From Okapia johnstoni (lineage: Eukaryota; Chordata; Mammalia; Artiodactyla; Giraffidae), in NCBI GenBank assembly GCA_024291935.2, contig CM044306.1, positions 4,660,501 to 4,724,500 on the forward strand: 64,000 bases of DNA, given 5' to 3'. A program made the translations under genes and the position numbers. A model generated the notes under the pieces. It was not told where the DNA came from. It saw only the letters and a list, made by a program, of their open reading frames with translations, and made no database searches. Every line of letters starts with the position of its first letter. Positions within the stretch are counted from its first letter, which is position 1. Below are positions 42,148 to 52,665 of the stretch, in pieces.

Positions 42148-42275
42148 TGCATGCTAAGTCGCTTCGGTCGTGTCTAGCTCTTTGTGACCCCATGCACTGC
42201 AGCCCGCCAGGCTCCTTTGTCCATGGGAGTCTCCAGGCAAGAATACTGGAGTGGGTTGCCATTTCCTTTTTCAGC
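42148..42275 (-). mobile_element. Bov-A/Bov-tA SINE, partial
   Basis: GCATGCTAAGTCGCTTCGGT, GCAGCCCGCCAGGCTCCTTT, GAATACTGGAGTGGGTTGCC and CATTTCCTTTTTCAG. The tRNA-like head is missing. Confidence 0.93.
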
Positions 42276-42707
42276 CCCATCTTCCTCCCCTCCTCCAAAA
42301 GGAAAACCAAGGTCTTACACATCAATGTTTTCCGAGTGGAGCCCCACGGAGCTCCAGTAACAATGGAAATGGGTTCTATAGTCAAATATTGCATTGAACC
42401 ATCTGAAATCACTGCTATTTAACTGTTTTTTTTTTTTTCTGGGACTATAAAACAGCAGTCTCACATGGTCCAACCTAATAAGTTCTGGAAACCTTGAATA
42501 TTCAGATTTCACGTGAACCTTTAAGGCCTGAAGAATTCCCCGCAGTGAAGAAACCTGTGCAACTTTGTTTTCCGAATGGAGTTGACACCAGCACCCCTGT
42601 ATTAGATAACACCTCTTAACATCTTGCAGAACCTGTGTTTTGTAGGACTTTTTTCCTTGGGAATATTGCCTGGAAGAATTCAAGATAATTAAGAGCTGTC
42701 TAAGCTG
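42276..42707. other. Unassigned non-coding stretch
   Basis: About 0.43 kb, with a T12 run at 42427-42438. No repeat was recognised. Confidence 0.45.
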
Positions 42708-42913
42708 GGGCTTCCCAGGTGGCATTAGTGGCAAAGAACCCACCTGCCAATGCAGGAGATGTGGGTTCAATCCCTGGGTTGGGGAGACCCCTTGAAGGAG
42801 GGCATGGCAACCCACTCCAGTATTTTTGCCTGGAAAACCCCATGGACAGAGGAACCTGGCGGGCTGCAGTCCATGGGGTCACAAAGAGTCAGACACAACT
42901 GAACAACCAAGCA
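42708..42913 (+). mobile_element. Bov-tA SINE
   Basis: GGGGCTTCCCAGGTGGCATT, GGTTCAATCCCTGGGTTGGG, CCACTCCAGTATTTTTGCCT and GTCAGACACAACTGAACAAC. Confidence 0.94.
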
Positions 42914-43308
42914 CAGCACAGAGCAAGCTAGTCTCAAACCCGTCTCCCCATCACATCACTGTATTTGAATAAAAGGAAATCCACTCTTCTGTATGTCTTA
43001 CTCAACTCACAGGACTTACTGACTGCTTGCTCCATCCCTATCAGGCATCTGCTTAGAACTACAGGTGCACTGAAACACGAATGTTCTAGCCAAGGAGGCC
43101 ACCCTCTAAGAAGGAATGGCCAGCCTAATTTGGAAGAATCAGGGAGGACTGCATGGAAGAAGCGATTTCTGAATTGAGGCTTCATGGAACGTCCCAGATC
43201 AGGAAGTTGGTGGGCAGTACCCACAGTACTGCAACGAAGCAGCCCCAGCTCACCTGGTCACACCCAGTTCTGTTCTCAAAGCCTGCCTCCCAGGAGCTCA
43301 GGTCACCT
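42914..43308. other. Unassigned stretch, weak L2 trace
   Basis: GGGAGGACTGCATGGAAGAA near 43142 is reminiscent of antisense L2 3' sequence but too short to call. The last bases (ACCT at 43305-43308) are the target site of the solo LTR. Confidence 0.45.
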
Positions 43309-43785
43309 TGTTAGGGGAACCAGTGACCGGAACTGCCCGCCCTTTCCAAGCACCATAGTAAACCACCTGCATGAGTTATCTCACAGCAAGAGGTCCTGGT
43401 CGGGAACGTGGAACTAACAAGTTACCACCAACCAGAAGAATTTGGGAAAGATCAAAAGGAGAGAGGAGGTCCCAGTCCACATGTCCTACCAACCTCCCAG
43501 AACCCTTCTGGCAGAATCCAACTACTGAGCGATGCCCGAACTACTAGGAACGACCCTGAGTCAGAATGATTGCCAGAGACAACCCGGAATCTAACCCCAC
43601 CACCGTCAAACCCGAGACTGTGAGCCACCAGGCAGTGCTGTCCTCCTGGTTCCCCTGCCTGCTGCTCTCCCCCCGGAAGCCCCCTTCCAATAAAGTCTCT
43701 TGCTTTGTTAGAACGTGTGTCTCCTCGGACAGTTCATTTCTGAGCATTAGACAAGAGCCCAGTCTCGGGCCCCCTGCCTGCAACA
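43309..43785 (+). mobile_element. Solo LTR, class I ERV type, with 4-bp TSD
   Basis: A 477-bp unit starts TGTTAGGGGAACCAG and ends CTGCCTGCAACA, giving the TG...CA ends of a retroviral LTR. ACCT lies immediately before (43305-43308) and after (43786-43789), a 4-bp target-site duplication as produced by gammaretrovirus-like (class I) integrases. AATAAA at 43689-43694 lies in the expected R region and sets the orientation. No gag, pol or env sequence adjoins it, so it is a solo LTR left by recombination between two LTRs. Confidence 0.88.
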
Positions 43786-45296
43786 ACCTGGCAAATGTGA
43801 TTGTCAGCTGCTTCCACTGCCTCTGTTTGCCTTGTCCTCTCCTATCTTCCTTGATGATGGTTTATTTCATTTCTTTCAGATCCAAAAGCTTCACCATATG
43901 CTCTGAAGTTAAGAGTCCAGTGGGGGCTAACCACAGGACTCTTCCCCACGACCCCTTCCCCTCTGTCTTCACGTCTGTCTCTGAGCCTCATCACATATCT
44001 GTCCGAGGACGCCCCATGTGGCCGAGTGAGGGGCTGTCATAGTGGCTGATCTTTTGGGAAGGTGGGAGACACAAAGTGGGGTCACAGCAAGCAGAGGATG
44101 CGGGGGGAGCTGTGTGCTATGCTGTCCCCCTTGGTGTGCAAGCCCTGGACCCCCACAGTGGCAAAGCAGGGTTGGAAATGAGGGTACAACTCTTCTGCAC
44201 TTGCCCAGGGCTAAGGGCATTTTTACAGCCTAGAATGATGTCCTAACCACCACCCCCACCCCGCCCCAAATCTCCCTTTGTTCATCTGTAACAATAACTG
44301 AAGCGGACCCCCCGCCCCCACCCAGGGGTCTGTGCACTGGTCCTGGGCCCTGGCTCCTTAGCAAGGGTGGCAGACTTCCTCTCGGGTCGAGCCCTTGGGA
44401 TTCCCCTATGATGACTTGCTTTCCCCTAAGGGAGCCCCAGGGTCTGTCTCATGAAGAAGAAGAGCGTAATCGGCATCAGCAATGAGACAGCACGTGGACC
44501 ACTCGGGCTGGATGGAGTGATGGGGCTGCGGACAGAAGCTGGCAAGTCACCCGACTCTTGTTCCCAGATCAGGAGTTTGCGTGAGACCCTGCATTTAGCA
44601 ACGGCAGTATTTATTATACATTTGCCATTTGTAGCCTGGAAAGAAGAGGAAAGGTGAATGACAGCAGGGGTGGGAGACAGAGGTCAGTCACGATGCTCTG
44701 CAGACCCCCGACAAAGGGTCATCCATCCAGAGATGGGGGAATCACGTCAGTCTGACGGGGGTACGCCCCCACTGACATGCAGCTCTTGGGGAGCTGGGCC
44801 GGCCAGCGTTGCCTCCCTTTCCAATGAAATCACCAGCAAGCCACCCCCGTACTCACAACCTTTTAAAAGCAGGTCAATTGCAAGCTGGCTGTTTTTCAAG
44901 CTGGTAATGACATATTTGTCAGTTTCACCTTTGCCTTTGTGATCTAAGGTTCCCCTCAAAGACAGATTTTATCTCTCCCTCTCTCATACTGCAAAGGACA
45001 GAGTGACTCAGAGCTTGGCTCGGCGCTGGTAGCGAGATAATGAGAAGTTTTTCATCAGCCTTTGGAGCCCAGATCCATGGTTGGCAGCTAGAGGGTGGAC
45101 AGGAATCGCCAAGCCCCTGGGAGCTCCTCTTGGCAACAGAGGCCACAGGGTCTTGTGGTGGAAGGTGGGGTGCAAATTTAGGAGGGACGGTGGTACCGAG
45201 GGACCTGAGATCACTTAGCGTGTCCTTCCATGAACTACCCTAGGGCTTGCACAAGAGACCAGGGAGGGTAATGGAACACTCACCCCACAAGAGTGA
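43786..45296. other. Repeat-poor non-coding stretch, 1.5 kb
   Basis: No repeat was recognised. An A/T-rich patch near 44.87-44.96 kb (AATGACATATTTGTCAGTTT; CTTTGTGATCTAAGG) may be a regulatory fragment. There is no gene evidence. Confidence 0.45.
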
Positions 45297-45478
45297 GGTT
45301 TCCTGGTGGCTTAGTGGTTAAGAATCCGCCTTCCAATGCATGGGACTTGGGTTCAGCCGCTGGTAGGGGTACTAAGATCCCACAAGCCGCAGGGCAGCTA
45401 AGTCCAAGCCCCAGAACTAGAGAGCCAGCACGTCTCAGTGAAGACCCAGAGCAGCCAAAAAAAAAGGGAAAAAGAAAA
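45297..45478 (+). mobile_element. CHR-type SINE
   Basis: GGTTTCCTGGTGGCTTAGTG, GTTCAGCCGCTGGTAGGGGT, ACTAAGATCCCACAAGCCGC and GAAGACCCAGAGCAGCC, with an A9 tail. Confidence 0.86.
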
Positions 45479-45594
45479 CCAAGGGTGAATTCTCAGATCT
45501 GGCTACTAACAAGACGGCGGTGGTGGTGGGTTGAACGTGTCATGCTGGCTCTTAGCCTCAGTCTCCGGTGGGAAACGTCTTCCGTGTGTTCACG

Positions 45595-45780
45595 TGTGTG
45601 CGTGCTCAGGGGTTTCTGACTCTGTGGACTGTAGCCTGCCAGGCTCTGTCCATGGGATTCCCCAGGCAAGAATACTAGAGTGGGCTGCGATCTTCCTAAC
45701 CCAGGGATCGAACTTGCATCTCCTATGTCTCCTACACTGGTAGATGGACTCTTCACCACTGAGCCACCTGGGAAGCCCAT
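45595..45780 (-). mobile_element. Bov-tA SINE, internal deletion
   Basis: GTGCGTGCTCAGGGGTTTCT, CCAGGCTCTGTCCATGGGAT, AATACTAGAGTGGGCTGCGA, then directly ATCTTCCTAACCCAGGGATC and GAGCCACCTGGGAAGCCC. The usual CATTTCCTTCTCCAGGG segment is missing. Confidence 0.92.
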
Positions 45781-45894
45781 GGTTTCCATCTTAATAAGGG
45801 TGTGTTAAACTCCTGCTGATGGTAAACACGTGCGTATCCTACACTCACAGGTCAGGGTGGCTTTCTCATTGTCATTTTGCACATGAGTAAACTG

Positions 45895-45958
45895 CAAGGG
45901 ACTATGGTAAACGTATAACCTGGTTACAATTAATGGTGACAAAAAGAATAGTCAACCT
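45895..45958. repeat. 64-bp direct repeat, left copy
   Basis: The 64 bp here recur at 46169-46232 with 13 differences, mostly transitions, and no indels. The two copies exactly bracket a Bov-tA. The segment is not a recognised repeat, though a MIR-like stretch lies just left of it. Confidence 0.85.
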
Positions 45959-46168
45959 GGGCTTCCCTGGTGGCTCAGATGGGAAAGAATCCGCCTACAA
46001 TGCGGGAGACCGAGGTTTGATCCCCGAATCGGGAAGATCCCCTGGAGAAGCGAATGGCAACCCACTCCAGTATTCTTGCCTGGAGAATCCCATGGACAAA
46101 GGAGCCTGGTGGGCTAGTCCATGGGGTTGCAAAGAGTCGGACATGACTGAATGACTAACACTTTCACT
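45959..46168 (+). mobile_element. Bov-tA SINE between 64-bp direct repeats
   Basis: GCTTCCCTGGTGGCTCAGAT, GAGGTTTGATCCCCGAATCG, CCAGTATTCTTGCCTGGAGA and GTCGGACATGACTGAATGAC, then TAACACTTTCACT, the complete Bov-tA end. It lies exactly between the two copies of a 64-bp repeat. Confidence 0.96.
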
Positions 46169-46232
46169 CAAGGGACTGTGATAAATGTATAGTCTGATTA
46201 TGATTAGTGATTACAAAAATAATAGTCAACAT
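46169..46232. repeat. 64-bp direct repeat, right copy
   Basis: Partner of 45895-45958. Both begin CAAGGGACT and both contain AATAGTCAACNT at their end. Confidence 0.85.
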
Positions 46233-46325
46233 CATTTAGCATTTACCACATGCCAGGTACTGCTATATACTTTTTATGTTCTTCTAATTAAAAAAAAAAT
46301 CCTGAAAATAGTCCTATACTTCAGG
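46228..46325 (-). mobile_element. MIR SINE fragment
   Basis: TTTAGCATTTACCACATGCC, AGGTACTGCTATATACTTTT, then TCCTGAAAATAGTCC follow the reverse MIR order. A possible second MIR piece (CATTTTGCACATGAGTAAAC) lies left of the duplicated block near 45873. Confidence 0.65.
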
Positions 46326-47262
46326 GAACAATGCAGAGCCAGAAGCACAGGCGTGTGCGGAGGCTCACTGGTGTGTCACCGTTGCAGGAGGAAACCCGGA
46401 GGCAGAAGCGGGGTGTGGGAGACGCCTTGCCCTGCAGGCTCCCCTTGCTGCTGGCTGTCCCCTCTCCCCGGGAGCCAGCCTTGCCCTGGATGGCAGAGCC
46501 TCCGAGCTGAGCCTCACGGTCTGATGGATTATCTTTAAGGTTCCCTGCAGCTGCCTCTGGTTTCGCGCCAGGCGCCATCAGTGAAGAGACAGGACAATGG
46601 ATAATAAAGCCCAGGGCTCAGATTCCTAATGAAATAAGACGATGCTGTAATGTGTCCATTAGCCATGGCTAAAGCCAAATGCAGTACAGAATGGAGAAAG
46701 AAAAAAAAAAATCATTGTGCGATTTACAGAAAGAATGGTTTTATCTTTGGGATGTCAAACAATCCAGGAAAATGTTAACATCTCACATCGTGTTAATTTT
46801 TAAAGGGCAATAAACTGGTCATGGGAAAAAGAAAGGAGGCTGGTGTCAAAAGCCTGGAGGGATTAAAAAGAGAAAAAAAAGGAGCAGCAGCGCAAAGAGT
46901 GAGTGTGGCCCTCACCCCGGCCCTCCGGAAGGCGGGCACCTCTCCACCACTCGGCATGCCTCTCCTCCGGGGAGTGGGGCTTCCTTCCATCACAGCCCGC
47001 CACATCCTTCCTCCTTCCCCACCCCTTCGCTCATCGAAATACGAGTGTCCAGACGTTATTCTCCCAGGTCATCATTCACCTGGCCAGGTGCCATGTCTGA
47101 GATGAAAAGCTATCTCCTGGGGCTCGCCCTCCTCGCCTGAGCCCTTTCCAGCAACACTGCTCAGGGAAAGGGCTGCTCGAGCCTTCACTGAAAATCCCCG
47201 CTTCGGGGGGGTGGAGGAGGGCTGACTGCAGCCACCACGGAAGGGGCTGTGATCACTCCCCA
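46326..47262. other. Repeat-poor stretch with candidate conserved patch
   Basis: About 0.94 kb. From about 46.59 to 46.82 kb there is an A/T-rich repeat-free patch (GATTCCTAATGAAATAAGAC; TGTGTCCATTAGCCATGGCT; TTTTATCTTTGGGATGTCAA) that looks like an ultraconserved-type non-coding element by composition. This is inference only. Confidence 0.4.
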
Positions 47263-47485
47263 GTCCTGGTGGCCCAGATGGCAGAGAATCTGCCTGCAAT
47301 GCGGGACACCCAGGTTTGATCCCTGGGTTGGGAGGATCCTCTGGAGAAGGGAATGGCAACCCACTCCAGTGTTCTTGCCTGGAGAATCCCATGGACAGAG
47401 GAGCCTGGCGGGCTACAGTCCAGAGAGTTGCAAAGAGTCAGACACGACTGAGCAACTACTGCTTTCACTTCACTTTCACTCCCAC
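47263..47485 (+). mobile_element. Bov-tA SINE
   Basis: TCCTGGTGGCCCAGATGGCA, GGTTTGATCCCTGGGTTGGG, CCAGTGTTCTTGCCTGGAGA and AGTCAGACACGACTGAGCAA, ending with the CTTTCACTTCACTTTCACT tail typical of Bov-tA. Confidence 0.95.
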
Positions 47486-50400
47486 CTGAACTGCTGTCAT
47501 CCCTGTACCCCAGAAGGGCAGTCTTTGGGGTTCCCATCCATCAGGCCGTAGGTGTCCCTTGCTCATTACACGTGAGAACTCCGTTCCCTTACTGACACAT
47601 CCAAGTTCAAGACCTTCCAGGTTTCCTGCCCACCAGTCAGTACACGCAGGTTTAGCACAATGACATACAACTCTGTCCCTTATTTTCTCCCATCTATTTT
47701 TTATATAGATTACTCCTGTATAAAAAGAGACCCCACCAGCTCGCAAAGCTACTTGAGGAGTGATGCTAACTAGTGTCAGGCTACCCATAGGCCTTTCCGG
47801 TAGAACCCATCTTGGTTGAGACATGTGTGTGCATACACAGGAGGTTTCCTGAGCTATACCAAAAACGGACTGTGAACAAGGCAAATCAAAACAACTGGCT
47901 GAAGGGAAACCAGAAGCAGTGACCCGTGTAAAAGTAATTCAAAGTGCCTTGAGGGTGCGACTCAGTGACCACAGCCCTGCATTGACTGTCTCCTGTATCT
48001 CCATAACCCGGGAAGCCAGACGTTGGGTGTCAAATCCACACGCAGAATGACAGACCCTGCTCGAGAAAATGCTGTCTGTGGTTCTGGGGAAGGGAGGAGG
48101 CAAGGAAGGGAGCCCAGTCCCCGGGTGACAGGGCTCAGCCGGGGCGGGGGACGGGTCACAGACTCCCGAGCGCGGGCTGGGGTTTGGTCCCCCGCACTGA
48201 TGACGGGCTGCCCAAGGCACAGGGCTGGGCTCGTGGCAGGGAAAAGACTGAGTGAAACAGACGGACGCTGAGCGAGAAGGAGTAAGCGAAAGAACAGAGG
48301 GGGAAGGAAAGCAAGAGAAATGCACAGATCTTCTTGGGTCCGGGAGGGCTGGCTGGAGAATCTTGGCTTCAGCACAAACTGTCCTGGGGCGTGGGGCGGG
48401 GGGCCCGCCTTCGCCCTCGGCTGTTCTGCACTTCGGGGTGCGTCTTCTATAGACCAGGAGAAAGCTGGTCCCCACCCCTCGACCAGGGGATGTCACGGTG
48501 CCCGGGCTCTGATATGAACCAGACCTGGCAGAAGGCTGACCTCCACAACTGCTAGAAGACAGCCTGAACCATTTTACCATCACTGACCTGTCCACCTGGG
48601 AGAAACTTCGGGCTTAACCAAGAATTAGGCAGACACTTCTTCAAGGAAGGTGGAGGGGTGGGGGTTAGCAGGAAGAAGCCACAACACTAACTTCTGAACG
48701 GGTAGGAGCAGTCTGGCCCACGGACGGGGCCTGCGGTAGCAGGCACAGATACTTCCTATCGGCCTGGCTATGGACCTAAAAAGTCAGAGAGCGAGAGCTG
48801 ATATGAACCAGGCCGGAAGGACCAGCTCTGAAGTCAAAGCTGCTCTGGCTTCCAATGAACCGCCCAGGGCACCTGTGTCTCTTGGGTTACACGATGTCGT
48901 GGCATCGTTCTTGGTTTCTGTGGGTCTCTGCACCATCAGGCTGCCCAGCGACTTGGTTCATGGAAATGCAGGGACTCAAGCTGTCTGCAGCTGTGGGGCA
49001 CAAAACCTCCCTCTTCTTGCTCCGCTGATTCACAGCCTGGCTCCCGAGAAATTGATGGCTTGGGAGAGCTTGTGGCTCGCCTGGCCTTCCCCAGAAGGGC
49101 TTGGTGATGACTTTGGGCACTAAAAGCACTCGTTTCCAGGCAACCAAAGAACAGGGCCCCCGTTAGAGCTCCTCGTTTTGCGAAAGCAAAACAGAGCAGC
49201 AGATAATTAAACTGGCCAAGGCGACATCTCCCTGGAATAACCCGAGTCCGCCCGCTAAGATCCTGCTAAGACCCCTGTTCACCAAATAAAGGAAAACAGA
49301 CTTGGCTGACCGTGACTCGAAGCGACTCCCAGTCTCTCATTAATTGGGGGTGTCAGTTGGCCCCACGGACCCAATCAGACAGCAACCCAATCAACGACTG
49401 ACAAATGGGCCACTTTCGTGTCCCTTTATCAAAAAAATTAAAAAGTTTCTTTGAACGGAAACAGTGGCCTCTGGTTTGAACACCTCTCATCTGTCTGAAT
49501 CTACTGTACACATCCGCCACTTAGGCTAGCTTGCTTTATTCTCTCTAAGCCGAGGTCAGGGGACATTAGCCCGAGAGGACCTGGAGCTCAGAAAAGGCCA
49601 GCTTCTTCCTTTCCCCCCCCCTCTTTTCCTCTCCGTGAGGCTCAGCCTTGAGACCTCACCCCTCTGTTCTGTTTCACAATTGATGGACCACCTTCTCATT
49701 CATGCCTGTCTCAACTTCCAGGAACTCGTCAAGGGAGGAACGGATCCTGGCTACGCAGCAGGAAGGGAAAACAAGCTGCGGCTAACGTGAGTGCCCGCTT
49801 CTCCCGTCACCCCCAGTCCTTCCCTTTGCTCCACTTGCTTCCCACAGCCCCCTTTCCGTCTCCGAGGCCCTTCCCTGGGAAGTGCACCCCAAGTAGCATT
49901 TTCACCCCTGCCTCTGTAACCGCTTCTGTGGTTCTAAGCCTGCAGGACAGCCAAGACCCCAGTCCCCTGGAGGCCAGTTTCCAGGTAGCTGGACCTCCTG
50001 GCTGGTCCTTGGATGGGCTGCATCTGAGTCATCCACGGGCCGCCTTGAAAACACCCACTATGGATTCAGTGAAGCAAGGGGCAGGGAAGCTGTGTTTGTA
50101 ACAAGCATGACAGATTGATGTTAGCACTGCCAGTGGGAAGCCTTGGGGAACCGAGTCCAGGACACAACTAGACAAGGTTGAAAGACCTCTCGCAGCTGAC
50201 CCGGGGGAAATCTACACCCTAACAGAAGTCTCCAGGAAACAGCCTGTCCCAAGGGACTGCATCTTATAAGACCATCATGGCGGCACTGTACCCATCACGG
50301 CGAGTAATTACCTGTGGGCAGCTGCAGGAAGCCAGGCTGCAAGGAACCAGCCAATTTCAGTGAGTGATCCTCTAGCCTCATTACTCAGGAACCACCCTGC

Positions 50401-50486
50401 CCTAAGCCCAAGGCCAGGCTTTAAACCTCAAGAAATGCTTCCTGGTCTGCCTTGAAGAAGCAAGCTATTTTTCTTCTCTGGAGCAG
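47486..50486. other. Longest repeat-poor stretch, 3 kb
   Basis: No SINE, LINE, LTR or DNA transposon was recognised in 3 kb, the longest such interval in the window. Two moderately GC/CpG-rich parts lie near 48.1-48.2 and 48.37-48.44 kb. A patch at 49.16-49.48 kb has homeodomain-like sites (GATAATTAAACTGG; CTCATTAATTGGG), a reverse-GATA CTTTATC and TTTCTTTGAACGG. Open frames lack domains. Non-coding regulatory DNA or an unrecognised non-coding exon are possible. Confidence 0.45.
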
Positions 50487-50760
50487 GGCTGGCTGTGTCA
50501 GGTCTCAGGTGCAGGCAGGCGGGGTCTTTTCCACGCAGCACACAGACTCTCTAGTGCTGGCACGCAGGCTCACTAGTGGTGGCATGGGGGCTCTGGAGTG
50601 AGTGGGTTTCGGTAGTGGCAGCACACGGGGTAGGTAGCTGTGGCACACGGACTTAGCTGCTCCATGGCAGGGGGATCTTAGCTCCCAGACCAGGAATTGA
50701 ACCTGTGTCCTCTGCACTATGAGGTGGATTCTGAACCACTAGACCACCAGGGAAGTCCCC
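50487..50760 (-). mobile_element. CHR-2-type SINE
   Basis: The plus strand shows GGCACGCAGGCTCACTAGTG, GGTAGGTAGCTGTGGCACAC, GGACTTAGCTGCTCCATGGC, CAGACCAGGAATTGAACCTG and CTAGACCACCAGGGAAGTCC, the antisense order of the long CHR form. Confidence 0.9.
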
Positions 50761-51050
50761 AGGGATGAGATTTTCAGTCCTGCTCTTCAGCTGCTGAGGC
50801 GAGTTTGGTACTCGGTAGACCTCTATCTGCACTGACTTTTGAACGACTGTGGGTATTCACAGAACTCCTCCACCAGGCCTCCCCAGGTCCCCCATGGCTC
50901 TGAATTATCCATGAAAGCTTCTTTTCCAGGCAGATCCCACAGAGCTGCCACGTGTTACAGCTCTGTAGATCAGGCTCATCCAGTAAGAGCGGGGAGATGC
51001 AGATAGGGGAGGTGTGATTACAGACAGCGAGGCTGGGGCATGCGTGTGCA

Positions 51051-51066
51051 AGCGCCAGATGGCAGA
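51051..51066 (+). promoter_or_regulatory. Candidate CTCF binding motif
   Basis: AGCGCCAGATGGCAGA fits the CTCF core (CNNCAGATGGCAG). It lies in unassigned sequence between a CHR and a Bov-tA. Binding is not shown. Confidence 0.42.
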
Positions 51067-51301
51067 GTGCAGTCAGGCACACCCTCACCCTGGAAAGTTC
51101 ACTTGGTGCCCATCCCGGACAGATGCTTGGACCCTGGGGGGACCCACAGACACTGCCTCCATTCTTTCTCCCTCCAGCCAACATCGGTCCACCTGACACT
51201 TCCCAGATGCAAACCGTCCTGGGATCATGCAGGGCGAGCATTAGGCAAAACCTAGAGACAGGTTGTTGATTTCAAAGAAGACGTCATCCACCCCATTCCA
51301 C

Positions 51302-51509
51302 AGGCTGCCCTGGTGGCTGAGCAGTAAAGAATCTACCTGCAATGCAGGAGTCGCAGGAGACGTGGGTTAGAGCCCTGGGTCGGGATGATTCCCTGGAGGA
51401 AGAAATAGCAACCCACTCCAGTATTCTTGTCTGGAGAATCCCAGGCACAGAGGAGCCTGGCAGGCTACAGTCCATGGGGTTGCAGAGTCGGACACAACTG
51501 AGTGACTAA
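51302..51509 (+). mobile_element. Bov-tA SINE with (AC)n tail
   Basis: GGCTGCCCTGGTGGCTGAGC, GGGTTAGAGCCCTGGGTCGG, CCAGTATTCTTGTCTGGAGA and GTCGGACACAACTGAGTGAC. The SINE tail runs directly into an AC microsatellite. Confidence 0.95.
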
Positions 51510-51532
51510 AACACACACACACACACACACAC
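51510..51532. repeat. (AC)n microsatellite born from a SINE tail
   Basis: Eleven AC units directly follow the terminal GTGACTAAA of the Bov-tA, a common route for microsatellite birth from retroposon A-tails. Confidence 0.93.
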
Positions 51533-52084
51533 TCCCTCCTATAGGTGCCAAGCTTGCAGGGGTCCACGGTCGTGAAGTCACCTCGAACACTCTAACTAAC
51601 AGGGTTTTTCCTGCAGCTGAGGATCCATTCTTAAGGACAGATATTTTCCTTCATTTTGACAGAAGCTACTCTCACAAAACAACTCATCTTCCTGCATCCT
51701 TCATTTAATTGAATTTCATGTCTGCACCGCTGACTCAGAATCAGCTCAGAAACATTCATTACCATGTGAGGATGTGAGACATGATGGCCTCGGACATCTG
51801 AATGTAGGAGGGGATGTCAGGTCCTCATTAGAGCCACCCAGCTGGTCTGTTGATGGAGGTGGCGTCTGTGTGAGCGACACGCGGTCATCAATTTTATGTC
51901 CGAGTCCTTGTCGTTAGGACTTTTGCTTTCTTATCTCCCGGTTGTCAGGAGGCCTGCACAGAGATAGACCTTTCTCTTTCACATTTCATGTAAAATTTCT
52001 TCCTCACCTAATGAAGCGATGGGAAGCAGATAACCAAATTGCTTAGACTTGGTCAGAGACTAAGGATGAGCAACATTCCGGACT
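51533..52084. other. Unassigned non-coding stretch
   Basis: About 0.55 kb. No repeat was recognised. It is A/T-rich with TTTAATTGAATTTCATG near 51705. Confidence 0.45.
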
Positions 52085-52665
52085 AAGGCAATATTTTCTT
52101 TAGTTGAAGTACAGGCGATTTACAATATTTTGATAGTTTCTGATGCACCACAAAGTGATCCAGTTATATAAATATAAACAGATACATATGTGCTCCTTTT
52201 CAGATTCTTTTCCATTATAGGTTATTACAAGATCTGTGCTATACAGTAAATGCTATCCATTTTATATATAGTAGTGTGCATCTCCTAATTCCTAAATTCT
52301 TAAATTATCCTCTACCTCTTTCCCCGCTGGTAATCATAAGTTTCTTCTCTGGTCTGTGAGTCTGTTTCTGTTTTGTACATAAGTTCATTTGTCTTATTCC
52401 TTTTAGATTTCACATATAAGTGATTACCCTTCTGTGACTGACTTCATTTAGTACGATCATCTCTAGGCCCATGCACGTTGCTGCAAATGGCATTATTTCA
52501 TTCTTTCTATGGCTGCATATATAGACCACACCTTCTTTATTCACTTATCTGTTGATGGACAAGCATTCATACCTTGGCTATTCTAAACAGCGCTGCTATG
52601 AACACTGGGGTGTGTGTATCTTTTCGAATCAGAGTTTTTATCTTTTCTAGGTATATGTGCATTCT
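52085..52665 (-). mobile_element. L1 3' UTR and 3' end (ruminant type)
   Basis: The plus strand shows the antisense L1 end: TTGAAGTACAGGCGATTTAC, CCAGTTATATAAATATAAAC, TGTGCTATACAGTAAATGCT, GTAATCATAAGTTTCTTCTC, GTTGCTGCAAATGGCATTAT, CTGTTGATGGACAAGCATTC and GCGCTGCTATGAACACTGGG. It is one continuous piece of nearly 0.6 kb. Confidence 0.92.
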
